From assembly GCA_030435675.1 (NCBI GenBank), contig CM059621.1, positions 13,082,001 to 13,146,000 of the forward strand: a DNA stretch of 64,000 nt, written 5' to 3'. Made by a program: the position numbers and the translations under genes. Position 1 is the first letter of the stretch. Each line of letters begins with the position of its first letter. This document shows positions 1-11,519 of this stretch, piece after piece. A model generated the notes under the pieces. The model did not search any database. It had not been told where the DNA came from and saw only the letters and a program-made list of their open reading frames with translations. The DNA is from Steinernema hermaphroditum (taxonomy: Eukaryota > Nematoda > Chromadorea > Rhabditida > Steinernematidae).

Positions 1-3000
1 TCTTTTAAAGAAGACATTCTGACATAAAGTGGTTTCAACCGTCCCCTTTGGAATGTAAACCGTCCCTTTTCGCGCTTTGAGCCGTTCACTTGCTTTGAAC
101 ACTGTCTGGTTTTCAATCAATAAACTACAGTTCATTCCTGTCCATTAGACAGTCGAAATCCCAGTTGCTTTCTGAGGGGACGGTTGACATCTCAGGGGGT
201 CGAAAGGGGTCGAAAGCAATGGGAGACGGTCGAGATACCCGGGGGACCGTTGAGATCAAAGGGAACGGTTGGCTTTATGGCCAACTTCTAATCTGACCTC
301 CACTTGCTCAGGTGAAAAACATGCTTTGAAATCTTGCAGTGAAACACATAACATGACGAAAAACAGCGAAAAGTAAAGGACACACCGATCGCATTAATCG
401 CATTATGTGTCTTGCGTATGACATTCAACTGGTCCTACGGTAGCTGTATGATAGTGCACTCGAAGTCGAACTATGTTCTAGCGGTTAACGCAATGTTTCC
501 AACGCAATTTGAATGAAATGAATCGGCGTATCAACACAGAAAACAATTCAAAAATAGTTTCTAATAAGTGCTCGTTAATAGGCTCCTCTTTCTGCGCCGA
601 GTGGTACCATGGTGGCAAGATGCGCAAGAACATGATTTTCTTCATATGCTTCTATTTCTAAGGGCATCCCTGGATGGGACATGACAATTCTTGTAACCTA
701 GAATGAACAACAAATGGCACAGGCAGTCCAAAATTCAAGCCCGGACTCGTTTCGGACTCGTCGGCATCGCAACATGCTGGATCCTGGAATATTCGCAGAA
801 TGGACCTACGGACAGGCTACATCTTTGCTTTCCAAGCAAATTTACAGAAAGGTCTGCCCTCTCAGACGATATTTAAACTTTGCAAAAAGGAACTAGATAG
901 GGAAACTCCATTTAAATTCTACCCTCAAATTGCTGTTCGCCTTTCGGATGACACCATTTTTCGCCGAATTCTTCTAGATTGCATAGTGTTAAACCGCTCA
1001 TACGTAACAGCCAAGAGTTCTCTTGCACCTTGTCTCTGAGTCTTCGACATCTATTTGAATACTGCAACGCACAGTGAAACTAATTTTAAACTGCACTGTT
1101 TACAACTCTTTGCTGAATCTCTGAATCTCGATAGATCATACCTTCTTCTGACCTTACCACCCCCACCCCAATTTGCTCTAATTCAGTAAACCTCACGTCA
1201 ACGTGTTGTTCATCTGTCCCTACGCCCATGAAAGGTCCAGTACATTTAGGTCTTTGTATTCACCACGTTTTATATCTCGAACTTTCTGTTGACGAAGCCG
1301 ACTCTCCGAAGCCTTCTCTCTTCTACGTACCCACTATTAAGTATGACTTCTCAGACGTTTTATTACAGCCTGAAGTCAGCAGTTACCCTGATTGCGTCGC
1401 CTACGACGTCTCATTATTCGTCGAATCTCCCCATTAGGCTGACTAGTGAGCACCGAACGGCGCTCGACTGCTTGAATCTCTTAAGTGTCGATGTACTTCT
1501 GTGGAAAGGGCGGGCGCTATGTGATTCATTCCTTACCTACTTCTATTTTTATGAGTCCAACATGCGTATGAATTCAGACTTTTCTTTCATTTTTAATGAA
1601 TTTAAACTTATGTAATCGGCACTCTGGGTTTGCAACCAAAGCGCAAAAAAGCTAGCTTTGTTATGTTCCGGCGACGTCGTTAACAAAGTTTGAATAGCCC
1701 TCAGAAGTGGAGGTGTACTGTACCAGTAAAACCCTCAGTGTGATGGAGTTTATATAATTCTAATTAGCGATGATTAATTCGTTAATAGCTATTCGTCTTG
1801 TTTATGTAATCTTGCCTAAGTCATCGGTTCTTAGACAGAACATGTACGCGAGGATGTTAACTTCGAAGTTGCTAAATTACGGCCGTCAAGGGGATAATTT
1901 CTAGAAAATTCAGGGAAAGTGATGTCTTACTCATTTATGCCATTTGTATCGATGGCGACCGGTCGAATCGTCCGCTCACTATCTCAGAAATGAATTGAGT
2001 GAGTGGTCGCTCTTGGTCATTGTAGTTTGACATGGCTCCTTGATGGCCAGGAGCACTAGAGAGTTTTTAGTAGTCACTACTCCCCCGTCGCGCTCAAATA
2101 GGAGTCATGTGTTCATGGGCGCTACACGTGGAAGCCGCCGAAGATGCTCTAAAACTCTAATGTCTGCACCGCCAGCCAAACCAAAAATTGGATCCGCTCC
2201 GTTTGTGCCTCTACTGGAATCAACGCCGGATAATCTTCTCGGCCGTCCTTGTCGGTAGCTCCCAGAAGGCCTGGAACACCAGGGAGCCGTAGTTCCAGCC
2301 TGGCGATCACATTAACTCAGATGTCAGTTCGGCGCCCGAGAAAGTATAAGCTTCTAGTTCTCTAGACCAACCTCGCGAACTTTTAGAATCCTTGTCATGT
2401 TTCTTTATTCGTACAGTATCTTGACCTTCGTATGTCATGGTGCTGTGTTATGCTCTAGCGTGTCTTTATCAAAATTTCATCGAGTTTACATGCTTCTCGT
2501 TTAAGCGAACTCTTTGCCCTTAGATCTTATATCAGTTAGAAAATATTATTAGTGCTTGTACAGGTCTCAATTCTGGAAACCGCTATTCATCTCAATCCGT
2601 TTGCAACCCCAACGATTGGTTGGTTGTCTACTCCGGCTTCCAGAAGGCCTTGAACGCCAGGGAGCCGTAGTTCATCGGTATTCAGCCTACTTCTTTATAC
2701 GTTTTTGAGGACAAAAATACGAAAAAACATTGTAAACAGAAATTTGCTCAAAAGTTCCAATTTGAAATAAAGAAGAGGTCATATACTTCATTGTTCTCTA
2801 AGTATCACCCTCGCGAACAAGTTCGACTTGAAACACACCCTGGTGGCTTTCTACGACCAGCCTTCGTTCGTGTTGTTGTGTGAAAGAATGTGCGTAGAAC
2901 CCATTTAATTAGTGATGCACTTACAATTACCTCCACTTTAAACCTCCAGGTGTTTTTCAAATTCCAACCAATCGCATACCCACGGCTAAAGTACGTTCCT

Positions 3001-3033
3001 CGTGAAACGCCGAACCGAGGAGTCATTCAGAGA
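1..3033. other. gene-poor leading region with repeat copies
   Basis: I see no supported gene here; open frames are short, lack splice logic and resemble no family I know. The first 300 bases contain several copies of a short motif of the type ACGGT(T/C)GAGAT, in both A-rich and G-rich contexts, which recurs near 18.1 kb. Bases 1945-2335 and 2638-2672 belong to the GC-rich dispersed repeat family described separately. The remainder is unremarkable mixed sequence. Confidence 0.6.
1945..2335 (+). repeat. GC-rich dispersed repeat, copy 1
   Basis: This copy carries the family's recognisable blocks: a segment like GGTCGAATCGTCCGCTCACT, then GAGTGAGTGGTCGCTCTTGG, then a stretch with CCGCCAGCCAAACC, and finally CCAGAAGGCCTGGAACACC at 2263-2281. 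The same blocks in the same order occur at 13.93-14.42 kb. A further fragment of the last block is at 2638-2672. Function and class unknown; probably a non-autonomous mobile element. Confidence 0.65.
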
Positions 3034-5143
3034 ATGTCGATTTCAGCGGCTGTCGCGCCGAATACTCTCGACATGATTGCCGACTTCATCGCCATGTGTC
3101 TGTACATCGTGGAAGGTAAAAGTGTACGACTGAGCATCAGTCTCATAGACGGAAGTTTCCAGGCGCATTCGTTTGCATTTTTAATGGAATTGTGATAATT
3201 CTGATTGTGAGCGATCGAAATCTGAGGCAGAGCAACGAGCTGCTCTTTATCACGGGTCTCTGCTTTGGCGACTGGATCGACTCTACGGGATATTTCAATG
3301 CCGGAATCGTTCGGTTGCGGAACTTGATTCTCAATACAGGTGAGGGATCTATCCGATAACTACACGCCTTCAGTTGCTTAAAGAAGGCCCTTTATCTCCC
3401 CGTTACCTTTTCGTACTCGACTGCGTACGATTCAAGAGCGGATGAAGAGGCTATGGGGTGAAGGGGGATCATGTCTTTTATCTCCTGCCAAGATTAACAT
3501 CATCGATTTTTGATAATCGTGTCCTCATCTTTCCTGCCTCATCGGAAACTGCTCTTTGTAAATACAGGCTGGCCCAAAAAAAGAAGTCTAGACAGAAGCC
3601 TATTGGAAATAAATCCATTCATAAATTCAGACCAGTGATACCGGTTGCTTTTTGCCATTTTCCAACCGGTCTCAAGCTTGAATACTCTCGGAAGTGACAT
3701 TCCAGACTTGTGTCTAAATGCCCTTTTTTGGACCACCCTGTATTAGGAAAACCACTTTTTGTAAAACAATACTGAATCCTCGCTTGCCAGAAAACGAAAA
3801 TGAAGATGAATCGAGAATCAAGAACGACACAGAGAATTTGTGATTGGGGATTACTATTTAAATAATTGTTCAAATTAAAAAAGCGACTGATGGATGGCCC
3901 AAAAAGGGGAATCTAGACAAAAATGTCAAGAAAGCCACATTCAGACCGGTGATACCGGTCGCGTTTTGCCATTTTCCGAACGGTCTCACCCCACTCAGCC
4001 CACGGAAATGACTTTCCTGGGCCTTTGTCTAGATGCGTCACCCAATCTTAGAGAACGCCCAATCATTTGTAAACAGCGGTTTCCATCACTCCCTCACTAA
4101 AGACTTTATTTTTCAAACGCTGTAATTTCGTCTTCTAACTAAACAGGGAACTTTCTACTGATAATGGGCAATTTGATGTACTCAATATTGGGTAGATAAT
4201 TGTCAGATTTACATGTACCTTGGGTTTGTCTACGATCACAAGTGTTTTATTGCAATCAACACTACACTTCCTTCTCCAAAAGAGCTCATTCTAGACACTG
4301 TCCAAGTGTCGACTACGTCGTGCTTCTACACCTCCTACATAACGCTCTTCTTTTACGGCTACCAAGTCCCCGCCCTCATGATGCTCATCGTCTCCATCGA
4401 GCGCTTCTTGGCCGTGTTCGCCCCTGTCCGCCATGGATCCATCAGTACATCCAGCAGACTTATCGTCATGCTCTGTATAGAAGCCCATTCTTGAGACCAT
4501 TACTAGCCTCGCCTTCAGGTGTCGTCATCTGGGTTACGGTAACCTACGTTGTAGCGAGCTACATCGTCTCCCGAGAACCTTCGCGCCTGGTCTCCAGCCA
4601 GTGCTTCTCCGCCGACGTCTTTGGGCCTGAGCTCTGGGCCTTTGTCATCGGGCAGAGGAGCATCGTCATCACTCTCTGCGTGATCATCTATGTCCCCATC
4701 TTCGTGAAAACAAGACAAGTAGGCACAGCTTGTCGCCCTGTTATCGTAGTCCGTTTCCAGATCCTAAAGCGAAAACAGGGAAATCCTCGGATACAGCGAT
4801 TCAACACCACCATGAGTAGGCCCTATCATCCTCTACTTTGCTACTCAACCTCCTTTCAGCTCTGGTGGTCTTCTCGGCCCTCTTCCTCCTCGCCATTCCC
4901 GACACCCTCTGCTTCTTCAATGTCTTCGGCATGTCCGACTACCAACTCATCTTCTACATCATCAGCGTCAACAAAAGCATCGTCAACGTCTTCGTCTACA
5001 CGCTCAGGCAGCGAGAGTTGAAGAACAAGATCGTCTCAGTGATCAAGAAGCTGTTGTGCTGTGCGAAGCCCGTGCTGGCGAACGCACTAGCGATGAGTAC
5101 GGTCACCGTTGACGTTGGACGGATGTCCACTGTGAAGGCCTGA
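3034..5143 (+). CDS. srsx-like 7TM chemoreceptor 1
   Basis: Rhodopsin-class nematode-type G-protein-coupled receptor, expected in the plasma membrane or cilium of a sensory neuron; ligand unknown. Exons: 3034-3115, 3163-3339, about 4283-4474, 4519-4718, 4761-4815, 4860-5143, with phases consistent. TM1-TM2 are in exon 2 (motif ITGLCFGDW), TM3 ends in LIVSIERFLAVFAP (the DRY-equivalent), TM4-TM5 in exon 4 (SSQCFSADVFGPELWAF), TM6-TM7 in exon 6 with VNKSIVNVFVYTLRQRELK, where NxFxY replaces the usual NPxxY. AATAAA lies just after the stop. Intron 2 is about 940 bp and holds two MITE copies; the acceptor of exon 3 could instead be at 4307 (same phase). Four paralogues are in this window. Family assignment beyond class A/srsx-like is my inference. 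Confidence 0.85.
3565..3740. mobile_element. MITE with CAGG...CCTG ends, copy 1
   Basis: A 176-bp non-coding element bounded by TA, starting CAGGCTGGCCCAAAAA and ending TTTGGACCACCCTG. It lies in intron 2 of chemoreceptor 1. A homologous copy in reverse orientation lies at 16117-16279, and a degenerate one at about 3890-4060. The internal block CCGGTTGCTTTTTGCCATTTT is shared. TA target and CAGGGTG-type ends fit Tc1/mariner-derived MITEs. Confidence 0.7.
3890..4060. mobile_element. MITE of the same family, degenerate copy 2
   Basis: Begins GGCCCAAAAAGGGGAATCTA and contains ACCGGTGATACCGGTCGCG and TTTTGCCATTTTCCGAACGG, both closely matching copy 1 in the same orientation 320 bp upstream. The right terminus is eroded, so the boundary is approximate. 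It lies in the same intron of chemoreceptor 1. Confidence 0.6.
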
Positions 5144-5389
5144 ACATGTGTAGTGTGTAATAAAGGAATCGGTTCCTCATCATCATCCTAGATTATGAAA
5201 GTTTAACGCGCTTCTAAAGGTTCTGAGCCGTGTTTTAATAATCGGAGGTGTTTTAAATTGGAGATCAAACATCCAAGATGCCCAAGTTACCCCTACCTCT
5301 TGAAATGCGACGTGCAAAACACCTATAATGGCATAAAGATGCGCGGAATTCGAAGCAGTGAAGAGGTTGATTCCGGTTGCACATCCAAT

Positions 5390-5640
5390 GAAGGGATTGA
5401 CTGGTTCGACTGGTGGCGCAAACATTGGAGTTCCAGGGAGTCGGATGGCGGTAAAAGAATCCTAGGCCACTTGGATGGAACTCTAGTGTTCTAGTTCGCT
5501 AGTGCTACACGTCTTCTGGGAGCCGTGCGATCATTGCCGGCAACAACCACGGCCAAGAACGACCGCTCATTCAATTCATTTCGGAATAAGCTAACGGATG
5601 ACCCGACCGATCGCCAACGCCAAATGGAAGACTCATAAGA
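5390..5640. repeat. GC-rich dispersed repeat, diverged copy
   Basis: Between chemoreceptor 1 and the first F-box gene. Contains blocks such as CTTCTGGGAGCCGTGCG, CACGGCCAAGAACGACCGCTC and ACCCGACCGATCGCC, which are reverse-complement or rearranged forms of blocks in the copy at 13.93-14.42 kb. Another scrap (GGACGATCCGACCGATACC) is at 5768-5786. Remaining sequence to 6102 shows nothing else I can name. Confidence 0.5.
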
Positions 5641-6102
5641 GCTCCTATGCTATAAAATTGGACTTGTGTTCGACTTGGACATTTACCAGTTTTTTTAACA
5701 ACGCTCACTTCAATCTGTTCTGAAAAAGTTAGCAGCGCGTCAAGTCACGTATACTCGTACGAGGACGATGGACGATCCGACCGATACCCGGGGACACAAA
5801 TGAAAGAGCGATTACATGCGAATAAAAGGGAATTGGCTATATCATAGGTGATTCTAGAGCATCAGAGAATCTTCCACATATGATGACCCTTTGATTCAGC
5901 TCAACTGTCTTGTTTGTTGTCAGCCCTTCTTACAATCGTCGAAAAGACCTCGCGGGCTATAAATTCGGTCCCACAGCGGTCGATACCAATTGCTTCCACC
6001 TGCGCGGCTCTAGCCCTGCTTGGCGGCCCATTTGTTGCCAGGGAAACAATTACCCTTTCCGGTGGCGCCCTATCAATCGGAACAGCCAAGAAGGTGTCCC
6101 CG

Positions 6103-7131
6103 ATGAGCTGTTTCAGTTGTTTTCCGTGTTGCCGGAGGCACGACACTCCCTGGTGGTGGACGGTGCTGTCGACGAGGTGTCTCCACTTCCGCGATGACTT
6201 CCTCGAGGAGTTCGACTGGATGCGCCTCACTGACTCCGACGCACAGGTGAGTGAACGCCAACGCCTTTCACTTCAACTTTTCATGACCATGTGGGGCGTA
6301 AAACCGCAAACAGCTTAAGGCATTTTTTGGGCATGACCAAGTCGGACTCTAGTGCTACCTCTCCTTAGCATCCCTAAACCCATAAACATCTTTGCAGCTC
6401 GCGCGAGAAGAACTGAATCCGAACTTCTACTACAACTGCAAGCCAGAGATCATCACCACCATCTCTTTCAAGTTGTTCTCAAAGATTTTCGGCTACTTCA
6501 ACTACTATGAACTCAGAGAACTCCGTTTGGTGTGCAGAACGTTCGACTCGTTCATCGTACAGATGCTGCCAACGAAGACCTTCGCGTTGCTGAGACAGTA
6601 AGCCCGAACTCTTTTACAAAGCACAGAGCCGTTCTAGGGACAAGCAGCGAATGTATCTGCAGAAGGAGCGACCCTACAGTATTCTCAGACCGAAGCGGTA
6701 TGAGGTTGGGCTGGACGAAATTCTGAACCTACACGCCCATCTAAAAGTCGACAAAATCGTCATTGACCTAACGAAGAATCCGGACATCAGCCTGCTCACG
6801 AACACGATCCTCGAACAGACTGTGGAACGCATTGAAATAGTCAGTTTTCTTGAGTTGTCCTGATTTGCATGGAACTGTTTAGGAACTGTACGATGTCCAT
6901 GACGCGCACAAGTTCTTCAACCTGAGAGTGATGAAAAGATCGGTGAAGGGGCTAGTCGTCCATGGAGCCACCTACTACATCAAACGGCTTCTGAGCGACT
7001 TTCTGCAAGGTGACAACGTGCTTGAGTTCCTTTCTGACGGAGAGCGGACATACTGTGCGCCAGAGATACGAAGGCAGATGCTGTCGGATATGCGGAAGAG
7101 CTATCCTGAACTCAAGACTGAGCTGGACTGA
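6103..7131 (+). CDS. F-box-like protein 1
   Basis: Four exons: 6103-6246, 6398-6597, 6629-6839, 6883-7131, all phase-consistent, with introns of 31-151 bp. Product about 267 residues. Residues near 60-110 (FKLFSKIFGYFNYYELRELR, then LVCRTFDSF) match the nematode F-box pattern, a helix ending in L-R-x-V-C/N-R-x-F. The C-terminal half is a divergent region of the kind fused to nematode F-boxes, including a VDKIVIDL strand. F-box proteins usually recruit substrates to SCF ubiquitin ligases; the substrate is unknown. The start was chosen as the first in-frame Met of a frame that is open further upstream without Met, so an upstream exon is possible. Intron 2 (31 bp) is shorter than typical here and its acceptor was chosen by phase. 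Confidence 0.65.
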
Positions 7132-7732
7132 TAGAAGAGTTGTTTGTTTTTGAGTCGATAAGTAGTGACAGTTCATAAACTACACTAACTCGAAGGTTAT
7201 TGTCTCCGACACCTCTCTAAAAGTCTCTGTTCTGGTGGGGTTCTCCCTAGATCTTTTGGTCCTTTTCCGTTCATAAGTAAAAGACCCCTGTGATAGGGTT
7301 GTGTAAGAGTTCGGAGTGGGTCGAACCGAGAGAAGAATGAGCTCGCCGAAGGCGCTGTGCATCCGTGAAAATGACCTTCCAACGCATGCGGAAACAAACC
7401 ATCTCTTGAAACCTGTGAAACCGGTTTGTGTCAAGTCGACACAAGAGACACGCTGCAATGCATGATGTAACAATGTGCAGGGATGGAGATCGGTTACCCA
7501 GGTGAAGAGAACAGAAGAAAACGACAAAAATGAATAATTGGAATCGACGTCACTGCACATAATTCTGCTGCACCCTGTACGTGAAATGTGAATGAGGAAG
7601 CCGATGAAATACAGGGTGACACAGAACCTATTATACTTGAGGCCTTTCGTTTGATGGATTAAAACACGACTGAAACAGATTTTGAGCGTTCCAATCTTGT
7701 CGCCCGCAGGGCTATTGGTCCAGATTCACAGG

Positions 7733-7790
7733 CAAGTTCTTGAAGATCGTTGTTGATGATGTGCTTAGGAAAATGAGTTAATAAAGTCGC
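7733..7790 (+). pseudogene. 3'-end fragment of an OAC-type acyltransferase gene
   Basis: This stretch (TTGAAGATCGTTGTTGATGA through AAAATGAGTTAATAAAG) is nearly identical to the last coding bases, stop codon and polyA signal of the OAC gene at 14606 on the other strand. Upstream of about 7730 the similarity stops. It is therefore a short duplicated or retained fragment, about 60 bp, not a gene. Confidence 0.75.
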
Positions 7791-8176
7791 CATGCTCGGT
7801 CACTATTTCACTTTCGCCTTAGGATTCTCTATTTATTAATATCATCTTTAAACAAAACAACAATTCTATTTCCGCATGGATGTATACTGTAGGTCTTCCT
7901 CGTCTTTACTTTTTCAGCTAGTCTCCCTATCCTCTTGTCGACTGAGGAGATCTCGATGATCACTCCCTAAAAGCTGGCCCGTGAACATTTCTCATTTGAG
8001 CTGTAGCCGACCTCTGCTAGGGAGTCGCGCTCCAGCAGATCCATTATTGACTCCACTATCCGCAGATCGTCTTCTTGAAAGTAGAGATATTTCAAGGCCT
8101 TTTCCGTCGAGAGCATGTTCAAAAAAGATACGGTCATTCGTGCATTACAGCTCGCCTAAAGAAACATTCCCTAGAC

Positions 8177-8932
8177 TCATTTCTCTTCGAATTCTCTTAC
8201 GTTGTGCCAACGGACTTCTCTGAGGTGGCGACCGACCCTCGCGTTCATGAGCTTCACGACTTCCAGGTTGCACGACTGCTTGGCCAAATAGAGTGACGTC
8301 ACCGCGAATGTCGGATTGAGATTCAGGAGAGTTCTGTTCGGGAGCCCGGGCCAGAATTCCGACGAGTCGATGATGCTGTCGCTCTCGTTTCTCTGCAGAT
8401 GGAAATGGACCGTTTCGCCTCGGTTACTGAAATCCTCTTGATCCTCCACTTGGCTACTGTACCACTCACTATGTCCTCAGATGCAAACTGAAGCTGATCT
8501 TCAGAACAGAGTCGAGTACGTCTCTGAATCGCCTGCAAACGGCTCTGCACACCAGCTTCCCATTTAGAGAGAGTTGGTCAAAGATGAGAAGTAGGACATC
8601 TCTGGAGTGATCCTCGAATCTGATGTCTACATTTCTGTTGAACCACTCGAATTCTAATGCCTGAACGTGCGATGTTTCAGTCACCCTTCACGCAAAGTTA
8701 CCAAGAGGTTCGCCCTGATTTTCTCCCTAGCAGTGCAACTGTCCACCAGAGCCAGCGGTTCGTCCTCGGATTTAGATTTTCGTCTCCAAAACGGAAGAAG
8801 TGAGATCATGACGACTATGATAGCTGAAATATAAATGTCATATACAAAGGGCAGCACACGAACAGATAGTCTGTGTACACGTTTTGAGCCAATGACAATC
8901 ATTAACTCCAGGGGAATCGGTCCTTCGAACAT
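8177..8932 (-). CDS. F-box-like protein 2
   Basis: Three exons read from the right with introns of 41 and 43 bp: the first ends at AANLL-type coding (TTG|GTAACT), the second carries the F-box (EDHSRDVLLLIFDQLSLNGK, LVCRAVCRRF), and the third runs to the stop at 8177. Joins are phase 0 and phase 2 and agree. Product up to about 225 residues. If translation begins at 8932 the N-terminus includes a hydrophobic segment (FVYDIYISAIIVVMISLLPF); a splice-acceptor-like TATATTTCAG just before the Met at 8809 suggests the mature start is MISLLPFWRR instead. Role presumably SCF substrate adaptor, as for other F-box proteins; substrate unknown. Opposite strand to F-box 1, so not a simple tandem pair. Confidence 0.65.
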
Positions 8933-9239
8933 AGTGAACTATCATCACTTTAGAAATGCAAATTTCGGCCAAAAGTGATTGTGCCAACGCAAAAGAACAG
9001 ATAGAACTTGTGTTCGGAGACCAAAAATCGAAGCAACAACAATAATAAGAACCAGGAAGTCAACAACGACGCATTACGAACGCAATGTTCCCACTGTGGT
9101 CAATGAGTTGATCCGGGGATTGGCTGCTGGGCAGAGCGAAACTCTCCATCAAGGAAGAGCTAAAAAAAGTTCTTGGGTCGTCAAAAGAAGACGTCTTCCA
9201 AGAAGACAGCCAAGAGCACGAGATGAGCAATAAACATGA

Positions 9240-10390
9240 AGAATAGGTTTCACTGGCTCTTACAATATTCGCCTTTTTTTATTATCTGTTGAATCTGTTT
9301 TGCTTTTGAATGAGTGCGCTTAGGTTGTGGAAAAAACTCTTTGATTCAGGGTCTGTATTGTTATTATGAGAGTAACGGAATGTACTATAAGCTTTGGCCG
9401 TTTCCAAATCCTCGTGATTGCCATTTGCTATTAGAGCCTTTATTTGCGCATCTGAGATTACTTTAGTACAAAAAATATGGATAATTGTAATAGTGGAACT
9501 GAGGAAGAATGCAACAAAGCACAGGAATTATCATAGCATTGTGTAAATGGTCCTCTAAAGCACGTTCCAGTCACCTGGATAAAAACTTTGGAACTTTGGT
9601 TTATTTGTTTTCTGAGGGAGCGAGTGCCACCGACACAAATAAGAGACTCTGTGAACTGATATTTCGAATACGAAACTCACTCTATGTACAAGACACCTCA
9701 GTGATAAATCCAAGAGTCTGCCATGAGTGAGACATAAATATTGTGAAAACATGGCAGCGAAGGGTCGCTATTTAGTCAGCGAAGCGACGAAAACAAGTTT
9801 TGCGCAGAGAAGGTGGACACGCGAAAACAACTCTGTTACAACTTAACAGGACATCCAGGCCTAGTTATTAGCAAATAGCCGTCATAGGAATGTTACACCG
9901 TGCGATTGCCGCTGATCACAGGAGTCGAATCCCATCTCAAAGGGGCCAAACTGGCGGATACGGATGGAGTAAACAAGCGGGTTTGCACGAAAAGGCACAC
10001 GTGAAGGAAAACAAAGGATGCGATCAATAGTTTTGCGAGGAAGATGCGGTGAAGGGCGCGTTATCTGCATCGCCGAACGACCAGAGAGTGGCAAAAACAC
10101 GAAAACATCAACATGAGAGTTGGGAGCAGGAACTGGTGACGCGCGACTGAAAAAGGCTTCCTGGATGGATATGGCCGGCACGGAAAGTGGGCGAAACGAT
10201 TAGATCCAATCCAGGAATTGCATTTTGAGGCTGTCGGCTGGAAAATTCGATGATTTTGTGCATGCAGCTGCAGCACGTGGTCATGCAATCAGTGGAATGT
10301 TACCAGGTGTCATTCTTGCATTATAAGGAGGTATACATGATAAGCTGCATTATGTGTATGCTGAGCTACAGGTGGTCTAAATAATACCCT
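9240..10390. other. intergenic, nothing recognised
   Basis: No convincing gene or repeat. A small plus-strand open stretch ending at about 9239 (LSIKEELKKVLGSSKEDVFQ) is followed by AATAAA overlap and looks coding in flavour, but I found no start or partner exons, so I do not call it. Low-complexity GT repeats occur at 10406-10419. Confidence 0.4.
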
Positions 10391-10394
10391 ATAT

Positions 10395-10556
10395 AGGTCC
10401 GTTGGTCTGTGTGTGTGTGTTTTTCCGTACGCACAAGGAAAACACCTACACAAAATAAGGACCCCATGGGGAACCGAACCCGACACCACCCGCTTACAAA
10501 CGAATCACGTTTGTAATGAGTCACACAGATTGTTGACAGCGTACCACTCTACTACA
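10395..10556 (-). mobile_element. tRNA-derived SINE-like element
   Basis: On the minus strand, bases 10554-10544 read TAGTAGAGTGG, a perfect match to the Pol III A-box TRGYNNARNGG, and 10480-10470 read GGTTCGGTTCC, one base off the B-box GGTTCGANNCC. The two boxes are 63 bp apart, longer than in most tRNAs, and the tail ends in an (AC)n-rich stretch. tRNA-like head plus simple-repeat tail is the layout of a tRNA-derived SINE. The acceptor stem does not pair, so it is not a functional tRNA. Confidence 0.5.
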
Positions 10557-10829
10557 GGGTGTACAGTATAATGTTGCCAAGAGCTTGCACTGAAACTTCT
10601 GAACTTTTGGTTTCCTTGAAGTGTATTGACCTGGCTTTATGGTAGCACTCCAGAAATGTCCCCTTTGGTGAGATGTAAACTCTGTTCATGCATTGCAAAT
10701 AGTCTATTAAGATCGAGCAAAACTAATATTGAGAATAGCTGATAAAGGTCTTTCTGATGTAAACATCATCCGTATGATTCAGTCGCACAGCTGCACAACC
10801 ACGTCGTCTACGTCACCGCTGACGAGAAG

Positions 10830-11500
10830 TCACATTTTGGACGTATTGAATGTCGTGTGGGCCAATTTATCCAGCGCGTGGTCTTTGATATGGTAATCTG
10901 CGAAAGGGACATGATCGACCGGAGTTGCGTTGAACTGGAAAAGAGACGTTTCATACACAAAGCGACTCGCTCGCTGGCTCACCTTCCTGTAGAACTTCAT
11001 CGTGTCCTCGTCCTCTTCCGAACATTCGAACTTTATCCTCTTGAAGTTGTTCGTTTTGGCCCACTGAAAGGAAATGACTCGTGGACAGTGTGGAGAGCTT
11101 ACCTGTCCGAGATGCACCAACAGTCTCTGGCCGATCTTTTGTCCCCTCACGTTGGAGTCGACGTAGAGGTCCTCCATCATAACGAACTAAACTCGAAAGT
11201 GGGGATTTGAGGGGAAGTGACACCTACAGGTCCCTTCCAGGTGGAGTAGGCGGTGTAGTAGGCCAAATAGCCGACGATTCTGTCGTCCAGAACGGCTAGG
11301 AAAGCGCGGATGGTTTTGTTGGCCAGGAACTCGCGGAGAGTCTCGTCAGAGGTCTGGGGGCCATTAGGGTTAGAAAGGTGCACCGCGAGCTTCTAAAAAA
11401 TGGTCTTGAAGGGAAGCCGAATAATGTCAGAAAGTACCCTGGTGAACTGGTTGATGACAGTAGCGTCGGCAACGGTGGCGTCTCTGATAATAATCGGCAT
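10830..11500 (-). CDS. GNAT N-acetyltransferase (diamine/thialysine acetyltransferase-like)
   Basis: Five exons (11438-11500, 11228-11392, 11103-11186, 10983-11063, 10830-10934), every intron phase 0, give a 165-residue protein, the usual length for this family. Start MPIIIRDATVADATVI matches the first GNAT strand; a TTTCAG acceptor lies four bases upstream, consistent with SL trans-splicing. Motif A is VRGQKIGQRLLVHL (acetyl-CoA pyrophosphate loop, R/Q-x-x-G-x-G/A), preceded by EDLYVDS. The following exon carries WAKTNNFKRIKF and TMKFYRK, where the family has a WN...A..FY.K segment. This arrangement resembles spermidine/spermine or thialysine N-acetyltransferases; the precise acceptor substrate cannot be read from sequence. 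Confidence 0.85.
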
Positions 11501-11519
11501 TTTCTGAAAGAACCATGGA

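Noticed and set aside
5910..6197. Overlapping frame before F-box gene 1
   Set aside because: It competes with the phase-correct first exon and lacks a Met; treated as a shadow.
8979..9239. Small basic frame and an overlapping acidic one (LSIKEELKKVLGSS) ending near AATAAA
   Set aside because: The two flavours lie in different frames with no room for an intron, and no start or partner exon was found.
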